DNA of 64,000 nucleotides, from assembly GCF_023008245.1 (NCBI RefSeq), contig NZ_CP090145.1, positions 2,852,001-2,916,000 of the forward strand. The letters run 5' to 3'. Shown here one piece after another: positions 31,671 to 40,528 of this stretch. Source of the stretch: Flavobacterium sediminilitoris. GTDB lineage: Bacteria > Bacteroidota > Bacteroidia > Flavobacteriales > Flavobacteriaceae. The translations under genes were made by a program, and so were the position numbers. A model generated the notes under the pieces. It was not told the DNA's origin, made no database searches, and worked only from the letters and a program-made list of their open reading frames with translations. The stretch's first letter is position 1. Each line of letters opens with the position of its first letter.

Positions 31671-33644
31671 ATGATTTCAAACAATATTAATTCCACTGAT
31701 TGTTGTTCAAATGAAACAAAAGTAAATCATAATCATAAAGAAGAAAGCGATCATAATCATGATCATTCAAATGGTAATGAGAGCACTTTTAAAATGTTTT
31801 TGCCAGCAATAGTTTCATTTGTATTACTTATAATAGGAATATGTTTTGATAATTATTTTCCTCAGTCATGGTTTTCTGGCTGGACAAGAATACTATGGTA
31901 TAGTATTGCTTATTTACCCGTTGGATTTCCTGTACTAAAAGAAGCTTTAATTAGTATAAAAAAAGGAGATGTGTTTTCAGAATTTTTTCTAATGTCGATT
32001 GCAACACTTGGAGCTTTTGCAATAGAAGAATATCCTGAAGGGGTTGCAGTTATGCTTTTTTATACTGTTGGAGAAGTATTTCAAAGTTTAGCTATTACTA
32101 GAGCTAAAACAAATATAAAAAGCTTATTAGATCAACGTCCAGATGAGGTTACTATTTTAGATGAAAACAATAAAACTACAACGGTAAAATCAGAAACTGT
32201 AAAAATCGGACAAATCATCCAATTAAAACCAGGAGAAAAAGTAGGATTAGATGGCGTTTTAATATCAGAATTAGCTTCCTTTAATACTGCTGCTTTAACA
32301 GGAGAGAGTAAACCTGATACTAAAAAGAAAGAAGATATTGTATTAGCAGGAATGATAAATCTAAATACTGTTTCTCAAATAAAAGTGACAACAGCTTATT
32401 CAGATAGTAAATTATCTAAAATTTTAGAAATGGTTCAAGATGCTTCTTCTAGAAAAGCACCAACGGAATTATTCATAAGAAAGTTTGCTAAAATTTATAC
32501 TCCAATTGTGGTTGTTTTAGCCATTTTAATATGCTTGTTGCCTATTTTATTTGTTCAAGACTATATCTTTAGTCAATGGTTATATAGAGCTTTAGTCTTT
32601 TTAGTAATTTCTTGCCCTTGTGCTTTGGTAATTAGTATTCCATTAGGTTATTTTGGAGGAATTGGAGCAGCAAGTAAAAACGGTATTCTAGTGAAAGGAA
32701 GCAACTTCTTAGACATTTTGGCTACAATTCAAAATGTGGTTATGGATAAAACAGGAACCATGACAGAAGGCGTTTTTAAAGTTCAAGAAGTTGTTTTAAA
32801 ATCAGAATCTAATAAAAATGAAATTTTACAAATAGTAAATACATTAGAAAATCATAGTACACATCCTGTTGCCACAGCTATTCATGAATTTGTTGGAGAA
32901 ATAGATACGACTATACAACTTGAAAATGTAGAAGAAATCGCAGGTCATGGTTTAAAAGCAACTATTAATAACAAAGAAATATTAGTTGGTAATTTTAAAT
33001 TAATGGATAAATTTTCTATTTCTTATGATATTGATCCAGCGAGTATTGTATATACCACTATTGCTATTGCTTATGGTAATGAATTTATAGGATATATAAC
33101 TATTGCCGATAGTATAAAAGAAGATGCTTCATCTACAATTAATAAGCTTGAGACATTAGGAATAAAATCAACTATGTTAAGTGGCGATAAAAGTTCAGTT
33201 GTACAATTTGTAGCCAAAACATTAAACATTAAAAATGCCTTTGGAGATTTATTACCAGAAGATAAAGTAAATAAAGTTAAAGAAATTATTGCAAAGAACG
33301 AAACAGTAGCTTTTGTAGGGGATGGAGTAAATGATGCACCAGTAGTAGCTTTAAGTAATGTAGGAATTGCAATGGGAGGATTAGGAAGTGATGCTACAAT
33401 TGAAACAGCAGATATAGTCATTCAAGATGATAAACCAAGTAAAATACCAATGGCTATTGCTATAGGAAAACAAACTAAAAAAATTGTTTGGCAAAATATT
33501 ATTTTAGCATTTGGAGTTAAAGCAATTGTTCTAGTTTTAGGAGCTGGTGGTTTAGCAACTATGTGGGAAGCTGTTTTTGCGGATGTAGGTGTTGCTTTAT
33601 TAGCTATTTTAAATGCAGTTAGAATTCAAAGAATGAAATTTTAA
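31671..33644 (+). CDS. Heavy-metal-translocating P-type ATPase, zinc/cadmium type (657 aa)
   Basis: A His/Asp-rich N-terminus (HNHKEESDHNHDHSNG) replaces a classical HMA domain. Then follow membrane segments, the actuator motif TGESKPD, the ion-channel motif SCPCALVISIPLG, the phosphorylation site DKTGTMTEG, the HP motif NHSTHPVATA and the GDGVNDAPV hinge. The final membrane helix has FADVGVALLAILNAVRI with the Asp that marks Zn/Cd/Pb (P1B-2) pumps; copper pumps lack it. It moves divalent metal from the cytosol across the inner membrane, feeding the RND system encoded upstream. Confidence 0.92.
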   Translation: MISNNINSTDCCSNETKVNHNHKEESDHNHDHSNGNESTFKMFLPAIVSFVLLIIGICFDNYFPQSWFSGWTRILWYSIAYLPVGFPVLKEALISIKKGDVFSEFFLMSIATLGAFAIEEYPEGVAVMLFYTVGEVFQSLAITRAKTNIKSLLDQRPDEVTILDENNKTTTVKSETVKIGQIIQLKPGEKVGLDGVLISELASFNTAALTGESKPDTKKKEDIVLAGMINLNTVSQIKVTTAYSDSKLSKILEMVQDASSRKAPTELFIRKFAKIYTPIVVVLAILICLLPILFVQDYIFSQWLYRALVFLVISCPCALVISIPLGYFGGIGAASKNGILVKGSNFLDILATIQNVVMDKTGTMTEGVFKVQEVVLKSESNKNEILQIVNTLENHSTHPVATAIHEFVGEIDTTIQLENVEEIAGHGLKATINNKEILVGNFKLMDKFSISYDIDPASIVYTTIAIAYGNEFIGYITIADSIKEDASSTINKLETLGIKSTMLSGDKSSVVQFVAKTLNIKNAFGDLLPEDKVNKVKEIIAKNETVAFVGDGVNDAPVVALSNVGIAMGGLGSDATIETADIVIQDDKPSKIPMAIAIGKQTKKIVWQNIILAFGVKAIVLVLGAGGLATMWEAVFADVGVALLAILNAVRIQRMKF

Positions 33645-33650
33645 ATTATA

Positions 33651-33680
33651 TAAGCCTCAGGTATAAAAATCTGAGGCTTA
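33651..33680. terminator. Convergent terminator between the P-type ATPase and the M14 peptidase
   Basis: 10-bp perfect stem TAAGCCTCAG / CTGAGGCTTA in the 50-bp gap between two convergent genes. Confidence 0.75.
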
Positions 33681-33695
33681 TAATAATATTTTTAA

Positions 33696-35402
33696 CTATT
33701 TTATTCTATAAACAGGATATTGCAAGTGGGCTTTTTCATAATATGGAGAATGTTTATAAACCCAATCTAATTGAGCTGTTCCGTTTTCAGCAAAAGCCTT
33801 GTCAGTTTGTTTTTTAGCGTCGAATTCGGCTTTTATAGTAGGGTTTTTATCTAAAAAAGCTTTCGCTAAATCTTCAAAAACATAGGCTGAAAAATATTCT
33901 TTTTGCTGTAAAATAGGGTCAAAGAAATTCCAGTTGAAATAACTATCAATCGCTTCAGGTTCTAATGTTTCAAGTAAATATTTAACTCCTTTTTGTTGCG
34001 TTTTAATTAAAAAATCACCTTTTCTAAAGGCTATTTTTTCTATAGATTTAGAAACTTTAGTATTATAATGACCGTAGTGACCTTCATAAGAGTATCTTGA
34101 AGTTTCATAAGCCGTTATTTTATAGCTTTCTACTTCTATTATAGTATCATTTGAAAGGGCTTTCATTTCTATAGCATTCAATTTTAATAAATCTAAAATG
34201 GGCCATTGTGATTTTGAAACCACATAATATTCAGGAATTACGACTTCTTTCGTAGCTTTATAATCATTATAAAAAGGTATTTTTTTAGTAAAAGGCTGTT
34301 TTTTATCATAATATAAACGATTTTTACCTGATATTTCACTAGGTTTATAATCACCTTTGTATCCTTTAAATTCAATCTTAGAAACTTTGCTAGAATCAAT
34401 TTCCCATTGTAATGGATATTTCATTCCAACTTTATAGTTCTTCAGGTTTTCCGATTTTAGTTTTTTTATTTTTTGATAATTAGCATCTACATAATTAACT
34501 GTACTAACCATATACTCATACGTAACATGAACTCTATCTTTATACGGTTTTAACATGTGTGTTTCTGGAACAGAACCAAGCGAATTAAACAAAGTTGTAT
34601 AGCCTGTTGCATAGCGTGGAGAGTCCATAAACTGAGCAAAACCATCATCTGGTTTATCACCATGAACATTAACATAAGGAACACTTTCTATTTTTTTCTT
34701 TTTCAAATCTTTCATGATACTTGGATGCATTTCATTTTTATAAAATTCTCCCAATTTCCCGCCTAAACGTTCATGCTGAGTAGCAATACAAGTAAATGTG
34801 TATTGATAGTCAGCACCATTAGAAACATGATTGTCAATAAACATATCTGGATTAACTAAATGAAAAATCTCTTGAAAACTTCTCGAATTTTTAGAATCTG
34901 ATTTTATAAAATCTCTATTTAAATCATAGTTACGAGCATTTCCTCTAAATCCATATTCTTCAGGTCCATTTTGATTGGCTCTCGAATGTGAATTACGGTT
35001 CAAACTTCCTCCAATATTATAAACAGGAATAGTTACAATAATAGTGTTTTTAGGTACTTTTATTTTAGCAGTTGCTAAATCTCTGAAATACATCATTGTA
35101 GCATCAATACCATCTGGTTCACCAGGATGAATACCATTATTAATTAAAATAACAGCTTTATTTTGATAATAATCAAAACTAGTATTTTGTGAGAAAGTAA
35201 CAATATGTAAAGGTTCTCCACTGTCTGTTAAACCCATTTCTTCTATCTGAATAGTATTAAATAGGCTAGCTAAAGTCTTATAATAAGCAATACAATCTTC
35301 ATAAGTAGTAGATTGATTTCCATTTCCATTTTCGAAAGGAGTTTGTAAATTTTGTGCTATAATTAAAGATGAGGTTAAGAGAAAGAATAGTAGTTTTTTC
35401 AT
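33696..35402 (-). CDS. M14-family zinc carboxypeptidase, exported (568 aa)
   Basis: Signal peptide MKKLLFFLLTSSLIIAQ. M14 domain about 25-330: INNGIHPGEPDGIDATMMYF holds the zinc ligands His and Glu, NYDLNRDF the substrate-binding Asn-Arg pair, FIDNHVSNGADYQYTFTCIA the third zinc His, and SVPETHMLKPYKDRVHVTYE the catalytic Glu. The C-terminal 230 residues are a beta-rich accessory region. A T9SS tail is not seen, so it is probably periplasmic. It is divergent from the RiPP locus; a role in trimming the peptide is possible but unsupported. Confidence 0.85.
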   Translation of the reverse strand: MKKLLFFLLTSSLIIAQNLQTPFENGNGNQSTTYEDCIAYYKTLASLFNTIQIEEMGLTDSGEPLHIVTFSQNTSFDYYQNKAVILINNGIHPGEPDGIDATMMYFRDLATAKIKVPKNTIIVTIPVYNIGGSLNRNSHSRANQNGPEEYGFRGNARNYDLNRDFIKSDSKNSRSFQEIFHLVNPDMFIDNHVSNGADYQYTFTCIATQHERLGGKLGEFYKNEMHPSIMKDLKKKKIESVPYVNVHGDKPDDGFAQFMDSPRYATGYTTLFNSLGSVPETHMLKPYKDRVHVTYEYMVSTVNYVDANYQKIKKLKSENLKNYKVGMKYPLQWEIDSSKVSKIEFKGYKGDYKPSEISGKNRLYYDKKQPFTKKIPFYNDYKATKEVVIPEYYVVSKSQWPILDLLKLNAIEMKALSNDTIIEVESYKITAYETSRYSYEGHYGHYNTKVSKSIEKIAFRKGDFLIKTQQKGVKYLLETLEPEAIDSYFNWNFFDPILQQKEYFSAYVFEDLAKAFLDKNPTIKAEFDAKKQTDKAFAENGTAQLDWVYKHSPYYEKAHLQYPVYRIK

Positions 35403-35588
35403 GTAGTTTTATTTTTTAATATTTTTCTAGCTTTTTAGTAAAAAATAAAGTTACACTAAAAAACGATATTTTAATTTTTGCATTAAACTATTTTAGTCAA
35501 ACTAAAAAAAGTTTATATTTCTTATATTATATAAGTAAGAAATGTATTTTTATTGTTTAGATTTGTTTATTAATTTAATTTTAATTTT
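35403..35588 (+). promoter_or_regulatory. Upstream region of the RiPP locus with a -7-like box
   Basis: TAGATTTG at 35558-35565 matches the -7 consensus TANNTTTG 23 bp before the precursor ATG. No TTG stands 19 bp before it (TAA instead), so it may be weak or need an activator. The rest is AT-rich, with no other structure. Confidence 0.35.
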
Positions 35589-35795
35589 ATGTTTAAAGAC
35601 AAGTTTAGAAAAGAATCATTCAAAAATGAAGATTTTGAAGTAATCACAGTGCAACAAGCCCGTTCAATAGTTGGTGGAGCATGTTCAGTTTTAGAATCAT
35701 GTACTACATATAATGGTTCGTGTCCACACCTTACTTCATGTGGGACTTATAGTAGTAAAGAGATCACTGATCCAGGGACCCCTATTGAACCTTAA
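35589..35795 (+). CDS. RiPP precursor peptide with GG leader and four-cysteine core (68 aa)
   Basis: MFKDKFRKESFKNEDFEVIT then VQQARSIVGG is a charged helical leader ending in the double-glycine cut motif (Gly29-Gly30). The core of 38 residues has Cys32, Cys38, Cys45 and Cys51, spaced C-x5-C-x6-C-x5-C, with Ser/Thr/Tyr-rich segments between, and a Pro-rich end (DPGTPIEP). The next gene, 81 bp downstream, is a radical SAM/SPASM enzyme; together this is the layout of rSAM-modified RiPPs (thioether-bridged ranthipeptide or sactipeptide types). The GG leader recalls Bacteroidales-type rSAM precursors (TIGR04149-like). No transporter-peptidase is adjacent. Confidence 0.8.
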   Translation: MFKDKFRKESFKNEDFEVITVQQARSIVGGACSVLESCTTYNGSCPHLTSCGTYSSKEITDPGTPIEP

Positions 35796-35876
35796 TTTAT
35801 TTTAGAGGAGACGTTTTAGAACTACTCCTCTAAATTTATTTACTGAATTTGTATTGTAAAACTTTAAATTAGATTA

Positions 35877-37217
35877 ATGAAATTTTCAAAATACCATATT
35901 GCTACTGACGAATTAAGTGAAGTAGATATGAAGAATAAACGTATTATATTCTCTACTCGTTCATCTACTTCAATTTTAGTAGAAGAAGAATTATATCAAA
36001 AGGCTATTACAAATGATTTTTCGGGGATGAATAAAAAAATTTTTAACACATTAGTTGAAAAAGAATTTATAATACCTGTAGATGAAAATGAATTCAATTA
36101 TGTAATTAGTACAAATAAGGAAGCAAGGGATAAGGTTAATTTTCTATCGATGACTATCCAACCAACAGCTAATTGTCAATTAGGTTGTCATTATTGCGGG
36201 CAAACACATTCTAAAGATACTGCGAATGAGAATGTCATTAATAAATATGTTGAAAGAATAGAAAATGTGTTTTCAAAAAATGAAGTTTACAATGGTCTTT
36301 CAATTACATGGTATGGAGGAGAACCATTAATGGGATATTCTTCAATAATAAAAGCATCAAAAAAAATGATTGAAGTATGTAAAGTAAGAAACTTTACATA
36401 TATTTCAAATATGATAACCAATGGTCTTAGTCTAAAACCTAAGTTATTTGAACAATTAGTTAGAGAATGTAATATAACAGATTATCAGATCACATTAGAT
36501 GGTACTTCTGAAAGTCATGATACAAGAAGAATAACAAAAAAAGGTGAGCCTACTTTTGATCTTATAATGAAAAATATTGTTGATGTTACTAGTACAGAGA
36601 CTTATTCAAATTATAAGTGTAATATTTCTATAAGGGTAAACATTGATAAAACTAATTATCAATATGTTGATCCTTTAATAGAATTGATTAAAGAACTTGG
36701 ATTACAAGATAAAATATCAATTTATTTTGCACCTATAACTGATTTTGGAGGTAATGATGCTGGTAAAGAATCTCTTTCTCTTGATTTCTTTGCACAGAAA
36801 GAAATAGAATGGTTATTTAAATGTTATGAATATAAGATTCGTATTAATAATATTTTACCTCAAAGATCGTATAGTGTTTGTATGGTTCAAAATAAAAATG
36901 ATGAAGTTTGGGATGCTTATGGAAATATATATGCTTGCTGGGAGTTTCCATACTCTGAATATGCTAAAGGAGATAGTTTAATAGGAAATTTATTTGATAC
37001 TGAAGAAACTTATAATAAAAATGCAACATTACGTAATTGGGATGATGTTTTAGATTCTGGAAAAACTTGGTGTAAAACATGTAATCATTTACCTGTATGT
37101 GGAGGCGGATGCCCTAAACTTTGGCATGAAGGAACCCCTGCTTGCCCTACATTTAAGTCTAATTATAAAGATAGATTACTATTAGATTATTTCATAAAAA
37201 AAAATGAAAAAAAATGA
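35877..37217 (+). CDS. Radical SAM/SPASM peptide maturase (446 aa)
   Basis: The N-terminal 95 residues look like a recognition domain. The SAM cluster is CQLGCHYC (Cys100, 104, 107; C-x3-C-x2-C). The radical-SAM barrel follows with ITWYGGEPLMGYSSIIKASK (the GGEP motif). The SPASM domain is complete: C-x13-G-x4-C (CMVQN..GNIYAC), then C-x2-C-x5-C-x3-C (WCKTCNHLPVCGGGC) and a final Cys (PACPT), giving seven ligands for two auxiliary Fe-S clusters. Such enzymes join a cysteine thiol to a carbon of another residue. The likely substrate is the precursor encoded 81 bp upstream. The two genes form an operon that ends before 37.3 kb. Confidence 0.9.
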   Translation: MKFSKYHIATDELSEVDMKNKRIIFSTRSSTSILVEEELYQKAITNDFSGMNKKIFNTLVEKEFIIPVDENEFNYVISTNKEARDKVNFLSMTIQPTANCQLGCHYCGQTHSKDTANENVINKYVERIENVFSKNEVYNGLSITWYGGEPLMGYSSIIKASKKMIEVCKVRNFTYISNMITNGLSLKPKLFEQLVRECNITDYQITLDGTSESHDTRRITKKGEPTFDLIMKNIVDVTSTETYSNYKCNISIRVNIDKTNYQYVDPLIELIKELGLQDKISIYFAPITDFGGNDAGKESLSLDFFAQKEIEWLFKCYEYKIRINNILPQRSYSVCMVQNKNDEVWDAYGNIYACWEFPYSEYAKGDSLIGNLFDTEETYNKNATLRNWDDVLDSGKTWCKTCNHLPVCGGGCPKLWHEGTPACPTFKSNYKDRLLLDYFIKKNEKK

Positions 37218-37664
37218 AACTTAATTATATTAAATGATTGATGTTTTAAAATTAAAACTAAATTATTGAGGAGGCTATAGGGATACTATCAAGTACTGAT
37301 TTTTGTATAAAATTAGTACTTGATTAATTAAAGATGAAAAATAGTGTTACATTTTTTTATCCATGGTATAAAGCTTGCTAAAGCTTTCAAGAATAAGATC
37401 ATTTTATACAAGGTCAAAGATTCTTTTATCATTAAATGTTTGTGTTAAATTTGAATTAAATATTATTTTTGATTGAGTATATTCAAAAACGGTTACATTT
37501 TTATTTAGCCATGAAACAATAATAGAATCATTTTGGGCATAAAAAATATTGATAAAGAAACTTTTTCACTGTGATTATTTTCTCAAATGTAAGGAAAAAA
37601 TACATTCTTCAATTAATTGAATATCAAAATTCGGAAATCGTAAATCAAAGCCTATCTTTGCCAG
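37218..37664. other. Spacer after the RiPP locus: stem structure and a gene relic
   Basis: A perfect 10-bp inverted repeat ATCAAGTACT (37288-37297) / AGTACTTGAT (37315-37324) follows the maturase gene and may end its transcript, although no T run follows. The rest holds the relic described at 37404-37565 and the start region of the helicase gene, where TATCTTTG (37653-37660) resembles a -7 box almost touching the ATG. Confidence 0.45.
37404..37565 (-). pseudogene. Relic of a small secreted protein gene
   Basis: The minus-strand frame reads KSFFINIFYAQNDSIIVSWL, then NKNVTVFEYTQSKIIFNSNL and TQTFNDKRIFDLV before a TAA. It has a signal-peptide-like start ending in AQ, as typical for this genome, but no start codon: a TGA stands where Met would be. 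After the stop the same frame continues NDLILESFSKLYTMDKKM. A coding-like patch without start and with an internal stop is best read as a decayed gene. Confidence 0.4.
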
Positions 37665-39062
37665 ATGAATAGAAATCCACTTTCCAATAATGTTCTTTTG
37701 AATTTAGACCTTCAAAGACTAAACGAAATGCAAGAAGTAGCTCAAAATGCTATTTTAAATGATGCGAATGTTTTATTACTTTCTCCAACTGGTTCAGGCA
37801 AAACATTAGCTTTTTTATTGCCTATTTTCCAAATGTTGGAAGAAGAAATAAAAGGTGTACAAACTGTAATTTTAGTTCCTTCTCGTGAATTAGGTTTGCA
37901 AATTGAACAAGTTTGGAAAAAAATGGGAACTCATTATAAAGTAAATATGTGTTATGGTGGTCATTCAATTGATACCGAGATTAATAATTTAAGTAATCCA
38001 CCTGCATTATTAATTGGAACACCAGGAAGAATTGCTGATCACTTGGATAGAGGAAGTTTTCAGACTGAAAATGTAAAGACATTAGTTTTAGACGAATTTG
38101 ATAAATCTTTACAACTAGGTTTTCATGAAGAAATGTCTTATATCATTGGAAAACTAACCAAATTAAATAAACGTGTTTTGGTTTCGGCTACTTCCGGAGT
38201 TGAGATACCAAAATATACAAAAGTGGTTAACCCAACTATTCTTGATTTTATTGAAGAGGATAAACAAAATGTAAATTTAGACACTCGTATTGTTTTTTCG
38301 AAATCAAAAGATAAATTGGAATCGCTTTTTCAATTGATTTGCTCGTTAAATTCAGAATCGGCTATTATTTTTTGTAATCATCGAGAAGCGGTAGAACGTA
38401 TTTACGATATGTTGCTTTCAAAAGGAGTACTTTCCACTTTTTATCATGGTGGTTTAGATCAAGACGAACGTGAACGTGCTTTAATACAATTTAGAAACGG
38501 AAGTGTTTCGTTTTTAATTACAACCGATTTAGGTGCACGTGGTTTGGATATACCAGAAATGAAACATGTAATTCATTATCATTTGCCTTCCAAAGAAGAT
38601 GAGTTTACGCATAGAAACGGTCGTACAGCTCGTATGCTTGCAACAGGAACGGCTTATGTAATTATTCATGAAACGGAGAAAAAAACAGACTATTTTGATT
38701 ATGGGAAACGAAGATTAGATGTTTCTAATGCGAAATCGTTACCTAAAGCTCCTATTTTTCAAACCCTTTATATTAGTGGAGGGAAAAAGAATAAGTTGAA
38801 TAAGTTTGATATTGTTGGTTTTCTTTCTCAAAAAGGAGAACTAGAAAAAGACGATATTGGTTTAATTGAAGTGAAAGATTTTATTTCGTTTGTAGCTGTT
38901 CGTTATACGAAAGTAAAAGAGTTACTTACCAAAATTAAGGACGAGAAAATGAAAGGGAAAAAGTATAAAATTGAAGTTGCAAGACAAGTGATGAAAAAAG
39001 AAGAGGAAGATGTGGAAACACATCCGAAATTTACTTCTAGAAAAGAGAATAATAGGAGATAA
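37665..39062 (+). CDS. DEAD-box RNA helicase with DbpA C-terminal domain (465 aa)
   Basis: RecA-like domain 1: Q motif region LNEMQEVAQNAIL, motif I LSPTGSGKT, motif Ia VPSRELG, motif Ib TPGR, motif II VLDEFDKSLQLGF (DEFD rather than DEAD), motif III SAT. Domain 2: SAIIFCNHR, TTDLGARGLDIPEM, HRNGRTAR. The C-terminal 80 residues (KFDIVGFLSQKGELEKDDIG) match the DbpA RNA-binding domain. It probably acts in ribosome assembly. A DEFD form of motif II is common in this Bacteroidota subgroup. A lone gene. Confidence 0.9.
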   Translation: MNRNPLSNNVLLNLDLQRLNEMQEVAQNAILNDANVLLLSPTGSGKTLAFLLPIFQMLEEEIKGVQTVILVPSRELGLQIEQVWKKMGTHYKVNMCYGGHSIDTEINNLSNPPALLIGTPGRIADHLDRGSFQTENVKTLVLDEFDKSLQLGFHEEMSYIIGKLTKLNKRVLVSATSGVEIPKYTKVVNPTILDFIEEDKQNVNLDTRIVFSKSKDKLESLFQLICSLNSESAIIFCNHREAVERIYDMLLSKGVLSTFYHGGLDQDERERALIQFRNGSVSFLITTDLGARGLDIPEMKHVIHYHLPSKEDEFTHRNGRTARMLATGTAYVIIHETEKKTDYFDYGKRRLDVSNAKSLPKAPIFQTLYISGGKKNKLNKFDIVGFLSQKGELEKDDIGLIEVKDFISFVAVRYTKVKELLTKIKDEKMKGKKYKIEVARQVMKKEEEDVETHPKFTSRKENNRR

Positions 39063-39166
39063 TTAATTTTTTTTCTTTTTGAACCATTAAGAGATTAAGT
39101 TTCATTAAGTCTTAATTTTCTTAATTCCTTACTGGTTAAAATTCAGTAAACTTAAAGTTTTTCTAG

Positions 39167-39196
39167 TCATTCAATTGCGCTTTAATTTGTTTTAAA
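39167..39196. repeat. 30-bp direct repeat, left copy: C-terminus relic of a lost hydrolase duplicate
   Basis: TCATTCAATTGCGCTTTAAT and TTGTTTTAAA differs from 39645-39674 by one base (CTTTA against CTATA). The right copy is the 3' end of the alpha/beta hydrolase gene (..LKQIIAQLND). The left copy, read on the minus strand, still encodes HLKQIKAQLND followed by TAG, so it is the last part of a tandem duplicate. The gene at 39196 now starts on its last base. Confidence 0.65.
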
Positions 39197-39624
39197 TGAG
39201 ACATTTTTCAGTTTTTATAAAATATTTTGCAATTATTTCAATTGTTATATCCTTATTAGTAAATTTTGGATTATGTTTAAATGAAAGTAACTTTCAGTGT
39301 TTAATTTCTTTTAGAAATGTATTTCTTTATTTATTATTGCTTTGCTTTGTAGTTCATAATAAATTTACTTTAGTACTGTTAGTTCTTTTAAATACTTTAT
39401 TTTGGCTTCAGTTTTTTCAATTAGAAAGTAATATTACTTATTTCAATAATCCAATATTATATTTTAATCAGAATTTGTATAGAATACTGAATTTAGCGAA
39501 TTGTAACGAGTCAGTTTTAAAAACTGTAATAATTATTCCTTTTGTTTTAAACCTATTTTTTTTATTCATCGAAATACCTTATCGAATACTTGTAATATTT
39601 AGTGAGAGAAATAAATCGTATTAA
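39196..39624 (+). CDS. Small membrane protein, unknown (142 aa)
   Basis: Three to four hydrophobic segments: YFAIISIVISLLVNFGLCL, NVFLYLLLLCFVVHNKFTLV with the adjoining LLVLLNTLFWLQFF, and TVIIIPFVLNLFFLFIEIPY. No motif is recognised. Codon use is AT-rich, like that of its neighbours. It is flanked by the 30-bp direct repeats, so it arrived or was kept when a hydrolase duplicate was lost. Confidence 0.5.
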   Translation: MRHFSVFIKYFAIISIVISLLVNFGLCLNESNFQCLISFRNVFLYLLLLCFVVHNKFTLVLLVLLNTLFWLQFFQLESNITYFNNPILYFNQNLYRILNLANCNESVLKTVIIIPFVLNLFFLFIEIPYRILVIFSERNKSY

Positions 39625-39640
39625 TGAAATTTTGAAGAGT

Positions 39641-40528
39641 TTAATCATTCAATTGCGCTATAATTTGTTTTAAAGCTGTTTTTGCCTCTTTCATAACCGG
39701 TAGATAAGGCCAAATGTGAGGCATATTTTTTCCTTCAATAACTTCAATAGTATTTTGGGCTTCAGTTAATTTCTGAACGACTATTTTTTGGTCAGGATAC
39801 GTAATGTCATTTTTAGCTAAAAATAAAATAGTGTTTGGAAATCCGTTAAAACTACCATTTATAGGAGATAACATTACATTGTTTAAGTCATTATTTGTAG
39901 CACACATTTTTTTAGCACTTAGGACACCCTTTTTAGACAACATAGGATCAATGGCTTCTATTTTGTCTATTTGCGGATGTGACATAGTTGCATCCATTAC
40001 AGGTGAAACGAGTATAATCTTATTGGGTAATTCGCTATTCTTCTCAATTAATCTTTGAATTAAAGCGGTAACCAAAGTTCCTCCTACAGAATCACCTATA
40101 AGTGTAATTTGTTTTGAGGAATACTTTTCTAGTGCAGTTTTGTATACTAAATCTATATTTTCTGATATTTCTTGAATCTTGTTTTCAGGGGCTTTTGGGT
40201 AATCACACATCCAAACGTTGTGATTGGTTTGTTTTACTATTTCTTTAATAGTGTCCCAATGATGTTTTGCAGGACCTGAAATAAAAGCACCTCCATGAAT
40301 AAATAGAAGCAGTTTAGTACTAGTTTCATTTTGTTGTATTTCGGTGATTTGGGTTTTTAAAATGGAAAAACGTGCTACATTACTTTTTCTAAAAAAAGCC
40401 TCTTTAGGATGGTGAATATCTTCTTTTCTTATTTGTTTATAATCAATTGGGTCTTGACTAAATTTTTTTTTAATACCTTTTAGTTTTATAACTAGCAAAG
40501 TAATATAATAGCTTAAGCTTTGTTTCAT
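39641..40528 (-). CDS. Alpha/beta hydrolase, esterase/lipase of the HSL-like group (295 aa)
   Basis: HSL-type motifs: oxyanion LLFIHGGAFISGPAKHHWDT, nucleophile elbow LIGDSVGGTLVTAL, then LVSPVMDATM, and a late Asp/His pair (LFLAKNDITYPDQ; NMPHIWPYLPVM). I chose ATG 40528 (MKQSLSYYITLLVIKLKGIK); an in-frame ATG at 40582 would add an 18-residue hydrophobic stretch and cannot be excluded. The likely reaction is hydrolysis of small esters; the substrate is unknown. Convergent with the small membrane protein gene. Confidence 0.85.
   Translation of the reverse strand: MKQSLSYYITLLVIKLKGIKKKFSQDPIDYKQIRKEDIHHPKEAFFRKSNVARFSILKTQITEIQQNETSTKLLLFIHGGAFISGPAKHHWDTIKEIVKQTNHNVWMCDYPKAPENKIQEISENIDLVYKTALEKYSSKQITLIGDSVGGTLVTALIQRLIEKNSELPNKIILVSPVMDATMSHPQIDKIEAIDPMLSKKGVLSAKKMCATNNDLNNVMLSPINGSFNGFPNTILFLAKNDITYPDQKIVVQKLTEAQNTIEVIEGKNMPHIWPYLPVMKEAKTALKQIIAQLND

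Noticed and set aside
33696..35402. M14 peptidase as the leader peptidase of the RiPP locus
   Set aside because: It is divergently transcribed, has its own signal peptide and carboxypeptidase motifs; GG leaders are normally cut by C39-type peptidases. Only the closeness supports it.
37288..37324. Attachment site or transposon end
   Set aside because: Single inverted repeat without direct repeats or recombinase; terminator-like or regulatory hairpin is simpler.
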